64,000 nucleotides of DNA from Icerya purchasi. Taxonomy: Eukaryota; Arthropoda; Insecta; Hemiptera; Monophlebidae. Under the pieces are notes generated by a model. It was not told the DNA's origin, did not search any database, and was given only the letters and a program-made list of their open reading frames with translations. Below are positions 26,628-37,330 of this stretch, piece by piece. Both the position numbers and the translations under genes were made by a program. How positions within the stretch are numbered: the first letter of the stretch is position 1; the number at the start of each line of letters is the position of its first letter. The DNA is taken from the NCBI GenBank assembly GCA_039619475.1, contig CM077115.1:152309774-152373773 (forward strand). The letters are read 5' to 3'.

Positions 26628-27303
26628 ATAAATGTAAATTCGACGTCATATAGCGATTACTGTGCACTGAATTAATTATTCCGCTCATTAAATACAATAA
26701 CGTCATAACTCAAAAAACGCTATTTCGCACAAAACGCAAATTAAAATTTACATTTACTATAATTTGAGCGGTGTTCCAAAAGCAATGCTTATTTTGTTGA
26801 GTTTCTTATTTACAAATATAGCGTTCTAACCTCTAATTGTCCTCATGAAATGCATTCCAACTATACACATAACTCAAATTCGCTATTTTTTGAGTTATGA
26901 CGTTATTGTATTTAGTGAGCGATTCGTTACCGGCATTACATTTCAGCGCACACAATGCGTAATAGTCTTTCGTTTCTCGGTGATATTATTTTTGTTTCCA
27001 TCACTTCGAATTACAAAAGTTTTTAGTAGAATTGAAGTATCACTGTACGTAAATTGTCGGCAATGAAACTAAACAAATTTTTAGGGAAAGAGAGAATAAG
27101 AATAAATAAATAGGGAAAAGAGCCTGTATTAATTGTTGAGATAACGTATGGAAATTGAAGAGAAATATATTAAATGACTAACACATTTTTAATTAGTTTT
27201 TACAAGCTTATCGAAAAACTCAGATGTTATTCAATTACCGATAGTTGTTAATAATTTCGCGATTAGTATTACTAATCTTATGGAATAGGAAGAGTTATTA
27301 AAA

Positions 27304-27722
27304 ATGCTTTTTTACAAAAAATAAATACCGACTTCAAGGTTTATTATAAAAATTTAAAAATGCACTAAAAAGTAAAAAATAATTACTCCCGATAAAATAT
27401 ACATATATATCAGAGTGATATAACTTAAGGTGATATCGTAATTCTTATACAACATTAACTTTTTGGAGTCGGAATTAAATTCATGTTAGGAACAATTTAA
27501 TCAAGTTTTTAATTATTCTTTTAATATGAATTTGATGCCAACTGCAAAAAATTAATGTTGTATAAGAATTACGATATCACCCTTAAGGTGTTATATCACT
27601 CTGATATATATATTTTCTCATCGGGAGTAATTATTTTTTACTTTTTAGTGCATTTTTAAATTTATATAATAAACCTTCAAGTATCGATATTTATTTTTTG
27701 TAAAAAAGCATTTTATTTTTTA
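27304..27722. repeat. Inner palindrome of the inverted-repeat element, right arm
   Basis: Inverted counterpart of 26200-26627, with the same mirrored half-arms and with its centre in reverse-complement orientation. This is consistent with one large inverted duplication and not with two independent insertions. Confidence 0.8.
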
Positions 27723-28212
27723 CTTTTTAGTGCATTTTTATTCAATTAAATTAAAACATTTTAATAAGACCAGATATTTCCACGGTGTGAAAACACTAAA
27801 AGCTACATTTCCATGGTAATTTGGCAAATTTATAGTATTTTAAGTCAAAAATCTAATCCGACGGTGAAAACAATCATGAATGAAAAGCATCCAAAAAGCT
27901 TCAATCTCCCGCATTATTAAGGATAACTCAAAAACTATCGGTCAGACCTTGATCAAATTTAAATGGGACCACATGACAAACACCACCTTTCAAATAAAAG
28001 AAGAATCATCAAAATCGGTTCATCTAGAAGAAAGTTCTGTGGTAACACACATAAAAAAAAAAAAAATACAGTCGAATTGAATACCTCCTCCTTTTTTGAA
28101 GTCGGTTAAAAATCAAGAAAAAGTAGCAGTATTCGATAATTTCATTGCTATTTTTTTTTTTAAATTTAGAACTACACATTAACAGGCTTCGTTGTTATTA
28201 TAGAATAAGAAG

Positions 28213-30070
28213 AAATAGTGAACCGAGATGTTTCAACAGTATCCGACAGTTCGAACAATTATATGATTCGCTGATAGCCTCGTTAAAGGAAAATGCATGT
28301 AAAATTAGTCCGGAGTATCCGAAAGATTCCGGTGATGACATTAAAAGAGTTAAATTCGATTTTATCGTAGTCGGAGCCGGATCGGCCGGGGCGGCTATTG
28401 CTAATCGACTTTCCGAGCAATCGGAATGGAACGTGCTTGTAATTGAATCGGGAATAGATCCTCCGATAGAGTCTGACACGCCGGCGATGTTATGGTCCTT
28501 AGTGAATTCGACGTACGACTGGAATTATTTCACAGAACCGACACCGCGTGCTTGTCTGGGCATGAATAATGGTCAGTGCCGGTGGCCGCGCGGGAAAATG
28601 TTAGGCGGCAGTAGTTCTATGAACGCCATGCTATACGTCAGAGGAAATCCGGCGGATTACGACGGATGGGCCAAAGACGGTAACGTCGGTTGGAGTTATA
28701 GCGATCTGATCCACTTGTTCAAAAAGTTAGAAAATTATATGGGACCGGAAAGAGATAGTAACGGTCACGGTCACGATGGTTACGTGAGCGTGTCGAATTA
28801 CACAGAAAGGTTACTTACTAGTCCACGAAAGCTCCGTAAAATGATCATTGAAGCGGCTAAGGAAGTAGGCATTCGGTTCGTAGCGGACATAAATAATTAT
28901 CAAACTGTCGGAGTGACTACAGTACCGGGAACATTGACGGATGGTAAACGAGCCAACACAGCGCGTTCCTATTTATCGCCGGTTCGAGAGCGTAAAAATC
29001 TGTTCCTGCTCAAGAACGCTACCGTAACGAAGATCCTGATTGACGATTCGAAACGAGCGTACGGCGTCGAATATTCTAAAAATGGTCAATTGAACAGAGT
29101 CGTTTGTCGTAAGGAGGTAATAGTGTCGGCCGGAGCGTTAAATTCGCCGCGGATACTGATGTTGTCCGGCATCGGGCCAAGGGAACATCTGCAGGAACTC
29201 GGTATACCGGTACTGAAAGACTTGCGAGTCGGTAAAAACTTACAGGATCATCAGATATTCTCCGGTTTTACACTGCTGATAGATAACCGTTACGACGACA
29301 AGCCGCGTGATTACGACGTAACCGACCAGGACTTGTTGTACTTTTACCTGATGAAGAATACTGATCTGGCAAGCGTTGGAACATTAGACACGATGTGGTT
29401 TGCCGACATCGAGGGAACCGACAACGGAATACCGAATTTTCAGTTCCACACCATAAATTTCCCGGCAAACACGTCGAACCTGGAACAGTTTTTGCTGTTC
29501 GTTATGAACGTTAATGAATCGTTTATTGGAAATTTGGTCACGGCGAACAAAGAGAATAACGTGCTGATGTTGGTGCCGACGTTGATTCACCCGAAAAGTC
29601 GCGGCCAGGTACTATTGCGGTCCAAGAATCCGTTCGACGCTCCACGATTAATCAGTGGGTACTTCGATAATTCGGACGATGTAGAAATGATCCTGAAAGG
29701 TGTTCAGTTTGTCAGCAAGATGATTAACACAGCCGCGATGCAAAAACATACCAGCGTTTTGAATTATACTCTAAATGCGTGCACTGAATTTGATCCGATG
29801 TCCAATGACTACTGGAGATGTTACATAAAACATCTGACGACAACGATATTTCATCAGGTTGGAACGTGCAAAATGGGAATAGACCCGGAAGCAGTTGTCA
29901 ATCCCAAGTTGGAAGTGTACGGAATCGATAATTTGCGTGTAGCTGACGCGTCCATCATGCCCCGAATTGTTAGCGGCAATACAAACATTCCTACAATAGT
30001 TATTGGTGAGAAAGCATCTCAGATGATAATAGATTGTTGGAAAGGAAACAAAAAACCGTGTAAATCTTAA
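28213..30070 (+). CDS. GMC oxidoreductase gene 1, catalytic exon (glucose dehydrogenase-like)
   Basis: Encodes residues 20-637 of a glucose-methanol-choline flavoprotein, which oxidises an alcohol or sugar with FAD as cofactor. In the 637-residue model the dinucleotide-binding motif GAGSAG is at 73-78, with Glu97 at the end of the second strand (VLVIESG). GMC signature 1 (PRGKMLGGSSSMNAM) is near 144-158 and signature 2 (GALNSPRILMLSGIG) at 326-340. The catalytic pair is His566 (FHQVGTCKMG) and Asn610 (SGNTNIPT). This is the expected family length with all key residues present. The open frame runs back to 28145, but the first part is intronic: the acceptor AG at 28211-28212 gives the same exon length (1858 nt) and phase as gene 2. 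Family knowledge links insect paralogues to cuticle, immunity and reproduction; the substrate cannot be read here. A signal AATAAA follows at 30281. Confidence 0.95.
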
Positions 30071-30109
30071 TTTTCCTTTGTTCTTCATTCTCTATCATAT
30101 CCAGAGCGG

Positions 30110-30286
30110 AATAAAAGTGGCATCGAAAAACTCGGAATTTTCCTAGGGACTGAGTTTTGCACCAAAAAATATCGGTAAATTTTCATTTAACACCGTTTTT
30201 TTCCGCGCGAGTTTAAATCATTTGCAGTGTCTCCTTTGTAATTATTCAGTTAATAATACTGATACGTGAACTTGATCATTAATAAA
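30110..30286 (+). terminator. GMC gene 1 3' flank with polyadenylation signals
   Basis: AATAAA-type signals at about 30110 and 30281 follow the stop codon. From about 30129 to 30273 the flank matches the flank of gene 2 (about 49074-49203), with shared phrases such as CTCGGAATTTTCCTAG and TAATAATACTG. The duplicated unit therefore included the 3' UTR. Confidence 0.6.
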
Positions 30287-30992
30287 AAAATAAATAGACA
30301 TATAGGTATATATATATATATATATATATTTGCAGTTTATTAGTTATAGTACAATGAATGAAGACAGATTAAAGACAAAAAATATAATAAATTCACAAAA
30401 TTTGAAATTCAGAAAAAAGAATTAAAATAGCACTTAAATTTAGATTTTTTGTTTTAACGTATAATTACGCTTTATTAATCGACATATATTTCGCGGGAAA
30501 TGTTAATAAGAGACGAAAAGAGTAACCAATAAGATTTTTAGAATCGTTTCTTAAGGATTATACAGTAGTCTGTATCTAGCGGTTTTGGACCCGCTTTTGT
30601 TACAACTCCAATGATTCTAATTTCAGATTGTATTAAATATTATACGTAATTGCAACAGTGATTATGTGTATTGAATACTAAAAAGTATAAATATATAGAT
30701 GAAAAAAAAAATAACTTGACCGTTTGCCAAAAAAAATGGAATAACACGATCGCGTTATTTTTGCTTACATAAAAACCATAATGAAACATTGAAAAAAAAT
30801 TAAAAGTTATTTACATTTAAACCCCGAGGAAGCATTCAGGTAAGTGGATAGGCAGTTTATGTAATAAGTAAATGGTATGAGAAAAATGAAATGCTGAAGA
30901 AGAAATAAAGAAACAAAAGGACCTGAAGAAATAATGCTGAGTTGACTGTAATGAGTATTTTAGCTAGGTAAAAATTTATAGTCGAAACCTAT

Positions 30993-31029
<37 letters not shown>

Positions 31030-31032
<3 letters not shown>

Positions 31033-31260
31033 GTCGCGTTTGACCTAGTAGCCAGAGCGCTTGACTTGCGATCCGAAGGTCTCGGGTTCGATCCGGGGTG
31101 ATGACGGAATATGCGTGCTGGTTAGTATACAGCAGTATAGACACACTTAGGGAACTGCATTTGTATATCGATGAATCAAGGGACTATAGTCAGTTCCAAA
31201 TGTAGTCGTGCGTGTGCGCTAGCGTCGCATAGAAATATTCAGCCGGCGAACAATATTATT
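31030..31260 (+). repeat. tRNA-derived SINE with A and B boxes
   Basis: The head resembles a tRNA: an A-box-like region TAGTAGCCAGAGCGC (31048-31062) and a perfect B box GGTTCGATCC (31085-31094), 37 bp downstream. The body (AGACACACTTAGGGAACTGC, then TATCGATGAATCA and CAGTTCC) is shared with the copies at 38945-39252 and 14075-14365. It follows a TA microsatellite. Not a functional tRNA gene: no acceptor-stem closure was seen. Confidence 0.8.
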
Positions 31261-31739
31261 AATGTATCATTTACATATTTAATATATAATTTTATAATTT
31301 TGTAATGGAATTGTCCGTACATGTTTCTTTTAAATTTTGTAAAAATATTTCGCTTAGGGTACTTGGTCGAGGGAAACTCATACCTAATCTACTATTTTAA
31401 GTATATGTAATTTTGTTGAACCTTAGGTGCCCTTCAGCGGACATTTTGTAAATATCTTTATGACCCCGTGGTTTGACCCTTTTTCTATCGAATGGGAATC
31501 AAAAAATTTTGTTTCAATTTTTAACAATGAAAATTTTGATGTTGAAAAAAACAACACGCTGGACACACCCGGGTACCATCCCCGCATGAAAACACATGAT
31601 TTTAGTGGTATTTCATTGTTATTACATAGATATCGTGCTATTAAATTATTCGTTGTACAAAGAATAAATATAAATAATTATTAAATAAATAATAACAAAT
31701 TATTATGATGTAAAATTTATTTATTTATACGTACATATA

Positions 31740-33420
31740 TTGAAAAAAATAGATCATTACTTATTCCATACACTCTTTACATTTTGTTACTGTTATCACA
31801 TGTTCAAAGCACACTGGGTTTTCACAATTAGCACAACTTTTTCTAGTTTTTCTGCCTTTTTTTTTTATTGCTTGTTTATAACACAGATGACACGATCCAG
31901 TCATTTTTATCCGGCTTGTTGGGTCTCGTGTAGGTTGAGGCTCAGCCAGAAATTCAGTCGGAGGTAAAACTTGCCTGTCTAAAATGCTCTCTACGCCCCC
32001 AACTTCATCGAATGATTCCGCATAACTTGTTTATTTTGAGATCTATGTTCAACTAAAGGCATAGTGAGCTCTTCACTCAGCTGTCTTATAAACAACCTCC
32101 TTTCATGAGTTTTTTTTTTTTTTCTTTTTTTGGTATCATCTTATTATTCTCTCGTAATAAATTCCGTACGAAGCTGGGCAAGCTATATCAACAATATTGA
32201 AAAAAAAAGCCAGTAGCTAGCGGTTAGTGCTTTGGTGACACGTTTTTTTTATATTAAATGGGTTCGGTGTCAGCACTGACCCAACTACGTGAGCTTAGAT
32301 CACCTACTCAAATTCTGAGGTGATCAGAGATAGAGAGTATAAAGGAAAGTAGGAGGGGAATAACGGCTAGAGATGGGAAGGGAAGGATAAAGGAAGCATT
32401 AAAAGGGGTAGGAAGATCCAACGCCAAGTGTTCGGCGTATTGATGAGAGCACTTGGGAAAAAGATCAGGGCATTCAAAAAGAATATGGTTGAGGTCGCAT
32501 ATAAAGGGAGGATCAGTAGAGTGGAGAGGGCGAAAAGGAGGAGCTGAAAGAGAAAAAGAAAAACGAGAAGAGGGAAAGAGGGAATGGCCAAGTCTTAGTT
32601 TGATTAAAGAAACAATAGCCGATCGCTGAGAAAAGGGAAGAAATTGGAACCAGGGCTGTGAATTGGGAATAGGCTGTAGGAGGAGGTAGAAGGAGGAACG
32701 ATTGGCCAAAAAAGAAGGGTAGATGTCAATTCATAGTCTGGCATGGAGACTTGAGGAGAGAAAAAGGATGTCTGAGACAGGAAAGTGAGGGAGGAGTGGA
32801 ACACCGACCAACCATCTTTGGTCCATGGTATCGACTCAGCCTTATACTTGTAAAATAAAATCATACTCGTTTTTTTTTTCTTCTTCGCATCGTTGACCAC
32901 TGCCTTATCTGTGTGCATCGTAGACAATAATAGATTAGTTTTACCTTATTTTGGCACGTACGAACATAAAATTACTTTTTCGTAGAATCCAAACAACGAC
33001 GAAAATTTCTCTCTTGATTTTGAAGGCGCGAATGCTGTGGAATGTACGATTTATTTTTTTTCAACTTGCTAACCATGGTTAAATTCCATGAGATTAGATG
33101 TTTAGCAAGCGACAGCGAAGTAAAAAAGTTATCCATCGAGATATTTCTCCTAGAGTCTTTGTACATTATCGCCTTCACGATTCTTTCACCCTAATTTACT
33201 TCGCGAACGTTCCCTGTTTTCCCCGTGTATAAAATATCTCGTAAAAGGTGGGCGTTCTCCGTGTCACATATCCACCATACTTTTATCCCATATTTCGCTG
33301 GCTTCGATGGAATATGCTGCGTGAATTTGGTCCTACCACGGAAAGGAAAAAGCTGATTGTCAGATTTTCCAACTAGTGGGTTGGTGGTGGGACTGTACCT
33401 GCCAAGTACAGAACTCATTA
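31740..33420 (-). pseudogene. piggyBac transposase pseudogene, split by a LINE tail
   Basis: Minus strand. 33418-32960 matches the piggyBac DDE core (DNQLFPFRGRTKFTQHIP, then KPAKYGIKVWWICD, then NISMDNFFTSLSLAKHL). 32927-32823 gives KAVVNDAKKKKKTSM and, in a shifted frame, the conserved VDTMDQ. After the LINE insertion (32237-32815) the protein resumes with FFFNIVDIACPASYGIYY, then RRLFIRQLSEEL. It ends with the C-terminal cysteine-rich finger at 31740-31900 (CHLCYKQAIKKKGRKTRK, then CANCENPVCFEHV). Stops and frameshifts show it is inactive. The N-terminal region upstream of 33420 was not securely identified. Confidence 0.88.
32237..32815 (-). mobile_element. LINE family A tail inserted in the piggyBac remnant
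   Basis: Encodes the Cys/His segment (FICDLNHILFECP) and the LPTPFNASFILPF tail on the minus strand, with the poly(A) seen as a T-run near 32243. The 7-bp direct repeat CTTTGGT at 32230-32236 and 32816-32822 looks like a target-site duplication. The insertion is 5'-truncated within the RNase H-to-tail region. Confidence 0.8.
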
Positions 33421-33714
33421 AATGCCACCTTTCGATCTCATCTGCAAGAAGACCACTAGCAACTCACTCGTAATCCTGAGCCCCAGGCAAGTATTAGTAC
33501 TTGGAGAGAGTAGGCGAGTATCCAGCGCCTTAAAACTGGAATTGGCCGGCGGAAGGCAAGGAGAAACCACCGCTGTATACTTCTCGAACATTTACGATGG
33601 AAAGCAAGAATTGAACAATGGCCCTTAGTCCGGGGCACTCTTTCAGTGGGGTGAGGGTACGAAGAATATCCCCGTTGCTTCCCAATGTAAAGAGAGAACA
33701 AATCAAGAAAATAT

Positions 33715-34035
33715 CATCGGTGAAAAAAGTTACCAATATCGAGGTACTTGAAAGAATGGGAAAGACCCCCTTGAAGTAATGCAAACCATCAAGAAACGGA
33801 AGCTGCAGTGGACACATCATACGAGCAAATACGAAATTCTGAAAATCATTTTGGAAAGAAAGATAAATGGGAAGAGATCGAGAGGAAGACGTCGAAATTC
33901 ATGGATGGACAATCTTATCAACTGGTTAGTTCGATTGCTCTTCTATACAACTCCTCCGATCGGCCATTGTAAAAGAAAATTTTCAATCGTGAATCGCCAA
34001 CCTTCAATTTGGAGACGGCGGATGAAGAAGAAGAA
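33715..34035 (+). pseudogene. LINE 3'-end fragment (RTE/BovB-like tail)
   Basis: Plus strand encodes IKKRKLQWTHHTSKYEIL and GKRSRGRRRNSWMDNL, then ends in a GAAGAAGAA-rich tail. The same GKRGRGRRRISWLQNI region and GAAGAAGA ending occur in the better-preserved LINE at 45482-46610. Confidence 0.75.
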
Positions 34036-34039
34036 ATAC

Positions 34040-34930
34040 TCTCTTAAGTTATTTAGGACTCGATCCGGATTCGACGAATTAGTGAAACAACAATCCGGTC
34101 TGGATGACCAAATTTATAAGCATACTTCTTCCAGAGTACCGCGTCAAATAATTAACCAATTAAAAAAACCAATAGAGATATATTCCGTAATTCGTGAACA
34201 GAAATACCTTCGCATGGTAAAAACAGTAAAGCGCATATAGCCATGAATTACTGGCTGTATTTGCAAGTCTTAAATATTTCAGGAATTTGATTGAATGGCA
34301 AGAAATAACTGCCGTTGCCGATTATATGCCCTTGACCTATTTCATCAAAAAACCGAATCCGTTATCAACACACGAAATCCATCTTGTAATTCATTAACAG
34401 GATCGAATAAATCGAGAAAATGGAGAGTTTAGACTCAGCCTTTAATGTTACGAGATATTTGGAGACAAATAACTACAAAAAATTGATTATTCAGGGTTTT
34501 CGTTTATTAAATTTTCTCATCCACACGACGACGAATAACCTTAATACACCGGAAAATTTGTTTGTCTCAGAAAATCCCGTAACATTAAAAGCTGGGCTCA
34601 GACTTGCGTTGATTGCTAAGAGGATAGAGGTCGTACGACACACAGGGGCTCCTTTTGAGGTAATCCCAGAGTTTCCAAATTTCATCACCACCACATGGTC
34701 GTGGGGATCTTTTGCAACTTCAAACAACTACCAGTATCTTTAGCGTTTGCGAATCGGGTTTGCAACTGGATCGAAGAATACACAACAAACACAACAGGCT
34801 ATATGCTCTCAGATATTTCAGGATTAGTTGCTATTTCCCAGAACCGTAACTACAAACTCGCAGTTTATTTCAGCGCCGTTCGCTATTTTAGCGAGCCGCT
34901 TCTGCAGCTGCCACATACTTGTTAAAGTGT
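34040..34930 (+). other. Unrecognised cluster of short ORFs
   Basis: Three plus-strand frames follow the LINE tail: one ending at 34240 (contains SGLDDQIYKHTSSRVPRQII), 34420-34743 (contains AGLRLALIAKRIEVVRHTG) and 34695-34925. Their codon content looks more protein-like than the surrounding AT-rich DNA, but I recognise no family. Another decayed mobile element is most likely; function unknown. Confidence 0.35.
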
Positions 34931-35708
34931 ATAATCCAAAATGTCAAACAAGACTGTACCAGTAGTTTTACCGCGGGCAAGATCTTTAGTAATGAAGGAA
35001 TTGGTATGCGGGAATATTACAGTAAAAAAAAAAAATAAAAAACACCTTCAATAAATTGAGAACTAAAGACAATATTAATGTGTCCAGCATGTACCCTTAG
35101 AGGAATGAAAGAAAAGAATTGATACTGTTTAAACGAAAGCTGATGATAGTAAAAATATTACAGATTTCACGGAAAGGCTTGTAATAGTGCGGCGCAGATT
35201 GAAAAAAAAACCCAAAAAATACAGTTTTTAGATTAAAGAATGTGTGGATGTTACAAATTTTTTATCTTATTCGAAAACAAGCTAATCTGGTGCGAATGGC
35301 CTTTTCTTTTTATTTCTCTCTTTCGTTCACCTTTCTTTATGTTTATTTTTATCGCGGTGTTTACTTAAAAATGATTGGAAAAATAATAAGCCCCATTAAA
35401 AGGAACAGTATTCGATTAGGGAAAAAATTCAGAAGTTAGTAGTAATTAATTGTCATTACCGAAATGTTTTTATCAAACGGAGGCGTTCGCGATTTTAGAA
35501 AAAAAAATATAGCATCAATGTCAGCAATCCTTATTGACCTTAATTTTTTCCCTCGATCCGATTGTTTTTAACAATTTTAATCGTTTTATTTATTTATCAG
35601 TCAGCAATTTTTTTGTAATTAATCGCAATAATGACTTTTTTGACGGCGAGCTTTTAAAAGCTTTCATAACGTCTTACTTCATCGTAGTTCATGGTACGCT
35701 GTTGCACG

Positions 35709-35764
35709 ATGATTTCTCTAAAATTACTCGTTATTCTCTTGTCACTGCAGTTGGCAATTGGATT
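35709..35764 (+). CDS. GMC oxidoreductase gene 2, first coding exon (signal peptide)
   Basis: Encodes MISLKLLVILLSLQLAIG plus two bases, ending at donor GTAAGTAT at 35765. The peptide has a short polar start and a leucine-rich core, as expected for a signal peptide. Its length, phase and much of its sequence (notably the SLQ(F/L)A segment) match the first exon of gene 1. The two leftover bases join the single base at 47173 to give Leu19. An in-frame ATG lies six codons upstream (35691), but it would add MVRCCT before the signal sequence and has no counterpart in gene 1, so ATG 35709 is preferred. A TCAGTC initiator-like hexamer occurs about 110 bp upstream (35598-35603); this is only suggestive. 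The exon lies 5.6 kb downstream of the gene 1 stop codon. Confidence 0.82.
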
Positions 35765-36044
35765 GTAAGTATTTTGAAATTTGTTACTATAGATTTAATA
35801 AATGATAAAGTTACAATTAAAAATATAAAATCATGAAAGTAACCGTACTATATTAACAAAAAATTCGTGAAAATTAGACCGTGTTTCGGAGTAATATATT
35901 TTTTAAAATCATGTTCAAAGTTAAAATAAAAGCGGTAAAGGTGTAAAAAATCATTCGAAACGTTGTATAAATAAAATAAAAGTCGACAATTAGAATGATA
36001 ATATGAGATGTATCAGTAAAATCAAGTATAAAAAATATAAAATC

Positions 36045-36048
<4 letters not shown>

Positions 36049-36105
<57 letters not shown>
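36049..36105. repeat. TAA trinucleotide microsatellite
   Basis: About 19 units of a TAA/ATA repeat immediately upstream of a LINE 3' fragment. A similar run is at 42173-42206. Confidence 0.95.
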
Positions 36106-36107
<2 letters not shown>

Positions 36108-36149
36108 GGAAAAAATTAAACAATTTTAAAAAGTTTAATTATTAATAAA

Positions 36150-36570
36150 TATATAATTAGAGTTTATTAAAATATTTTTATAACAATTCATAAAATGAGC
36201 GGAGAATTTATACGTTATATATGCCGAATACGTACGGGTCACACAAGAACTCCGGAAATATTACATAAGCTGGTCATAATAACGAATAATTTATGCAAAT
36301 GCGGAGAGATTGGTTCAATTGAACACATTATTCGGCAATGTGAAATACATGATTATTATAGAACAGAATTAAAAAAAAAAAAAATATTACCATTCTATAA
36401 GACCATGCCGATAACATTATTACAGATGGTACGAGAACCAGATCAGGAACCTGCTTACATCTTGTACCAACGCATAAAACTCAGTAACATAATTGTATAA
36501 AATGTAATTTATTTTAATAATTTATAAATAATAATAATAACTCAATGAAATAAAAAAAAAAAAAAAAAAT
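36150..36570 (+). pseudogene. LINE C-terminal fragment with Cys/His motif and poly(A)
   Basis: The frame at 36195-36500 encodes YICRIRTGHTRTPEILHK and then LCKCGEIGSIEHIIRQC, the C-terminal CCHC-type motif of R1/I-like LINEs. TAA repeats and a run of A (about 36550-36569) mark the 3' end. It is 5'-truncated. Confidence 0.75.
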
Positions 36571-36857
36571 GTCGAATAGCCAGATAGCGAAAGCTAGGCA
36601 CAGAAAAAAAAAAAACAACTGTAGAAAGCTTCGGCGTAATTTTATAGTTTAAGTAAACTGAAAATTTTTCAATATACTCTAATTGTACACTTTTTAATAA
36701 TCCGCTTCTTAATATTGTTCAATTTTTCTCATTTTTCATTTATTTTTGATTTTTTATGTTTTTCATATTTATTGGTATATCACATATCCTTATAACTATC
36801 GATTATTATTTTATTAACAGTTTAATTTTAGTTTTTACTGTGATTGAGCCCCCCCCC

Positions 36858-37040
36858 AAAAAAAATATTATTATTACAATTAAAAGTACAAAATCACAAA
36901 TAGCAGAAATATGTTCACAGGCTCACGAAAATTACACAGATATATTTCAAAGTAACATGTAAAACATATCTGTGTAATTTTCGTGAGCCTATGAACATAT
37001 TTCTGCTATTTGTAATTTTGCACTTTTAATTGTAATAATT
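36858..37040. repeat. Foldback repeat with ~80-bp arms
   Basis: Left arm about 36866-36947 and right arm about 36962-37040 are near-perfect complements (AGCAGAAATATGTTCA and CTCACGAAAATTACACAGAT on one side, mirrored on the other) with a ~14-nt loop. It abuts the poly(T) of a minus-strand LINE tail at 37042. Confidence 0.85.
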
Positions 37041-37041
37041 T

Positions 37042-37330
37042 TTTTTTTGTTGTTTTTTTTTTTTTTTTTTGGCTTGTTAACCAAGCACCTTTACCCAGAA
37101 ACAAAAGGTAAGAAAAGAAGTCGGTTATATTTTAATCCGATCAGAAATTTTATCTAAAAAGGAGCAAATAGCAGGAATAATTAGTGGGGAAGGAAAAGAC
37201 AGGATATAGAAAGCACAATAATGAGTAGGAAGTCCAAGCTTCAGCAAATAAGAATACAAGGCAGAACGCTACACAGAAAAAGATAAACACGGTGGAAGAA
37301 CACATGATCGGCGTCATCACAAATAACGTA
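37042..37330 (-). mobile_element. LINE family A 3' end, minus strand
   Basis: A poly(T) block (minus-strand poly(A)) is followed by CTTTACCCAGAAACAAAAGG and a stretch matching the tail at 53760-54060, including GAAGTCGGTTATATTTTAAT. The coding part is only a short decayed piece. Confidence 0.7.

Larger units (their letters stand above)
25796..28105. mobile_element. 2.3-kb inverted-repeat DNA element (TTAA-flanked, nested palindromes)
   Basis: Outer termini are CCGACTTCAAAAAAGGAGGA and its reverse complement, each bordered by TTAA (25792-25795 and 28106-28109). The inverted arms are about 830 bp each (25796-26627 and 27304-28105) with high identity. Each arm contains an inner palindrome, and the 680-bp centre has a third inverted repeat (26687-26733 with 26880-26927). 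There is no transposase; the ORFs in the two arms are mirror images of TIR sequence. TTAA borders recall piggyBac-type insertion, but the family is not proven. The right end is 107 bp from the GMC gene 1 splice acceptor exon. Confidence 0.85.
18012..28212 (+). other. Intron of GMC gene 1 (inferred)
   Basis: Interval between donor GTAAGTAT and the acceptor before 28213, about 10.2 kb, phase 2. It holds a hairpin repeat, a ~287-bp tandem array, LINE tails, an RTE-like LINE and a 2.3-kb inverted-repeat element whose right end is about 100 bp from the acceptor. Inferred from paired exon homology, not from transcripts. Confidence 0.75.

Noticed and set aside
25802..28080. Matching ORFs in the two arms of the inverted-repeat element
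   Set aside because: They are mirror images of terminal repeat DNA with an A-run giving poly-lysine; no protein family and no independent coding signal.
28145..28212. N-terminal extension of the GMC gene 1 frame back to ATG 28145
   Set aside because: It reads through the T-rich tract before a splice acceptor. Gene 2 shows the matching exon starts at 28213, and a phase-matched signal-peptide exon exists upstream.
29268..30088. Antisense ORFs across the GMC catalytic exon
   Set aside because: Shadow frames of the real coding exon; the same shadows appear in gene 2.
31030..31100. tRNA gene
   Set aside because: A and B boxes are present, but the acceptor stem does not close and the sequence continues into a repeated SINE body.
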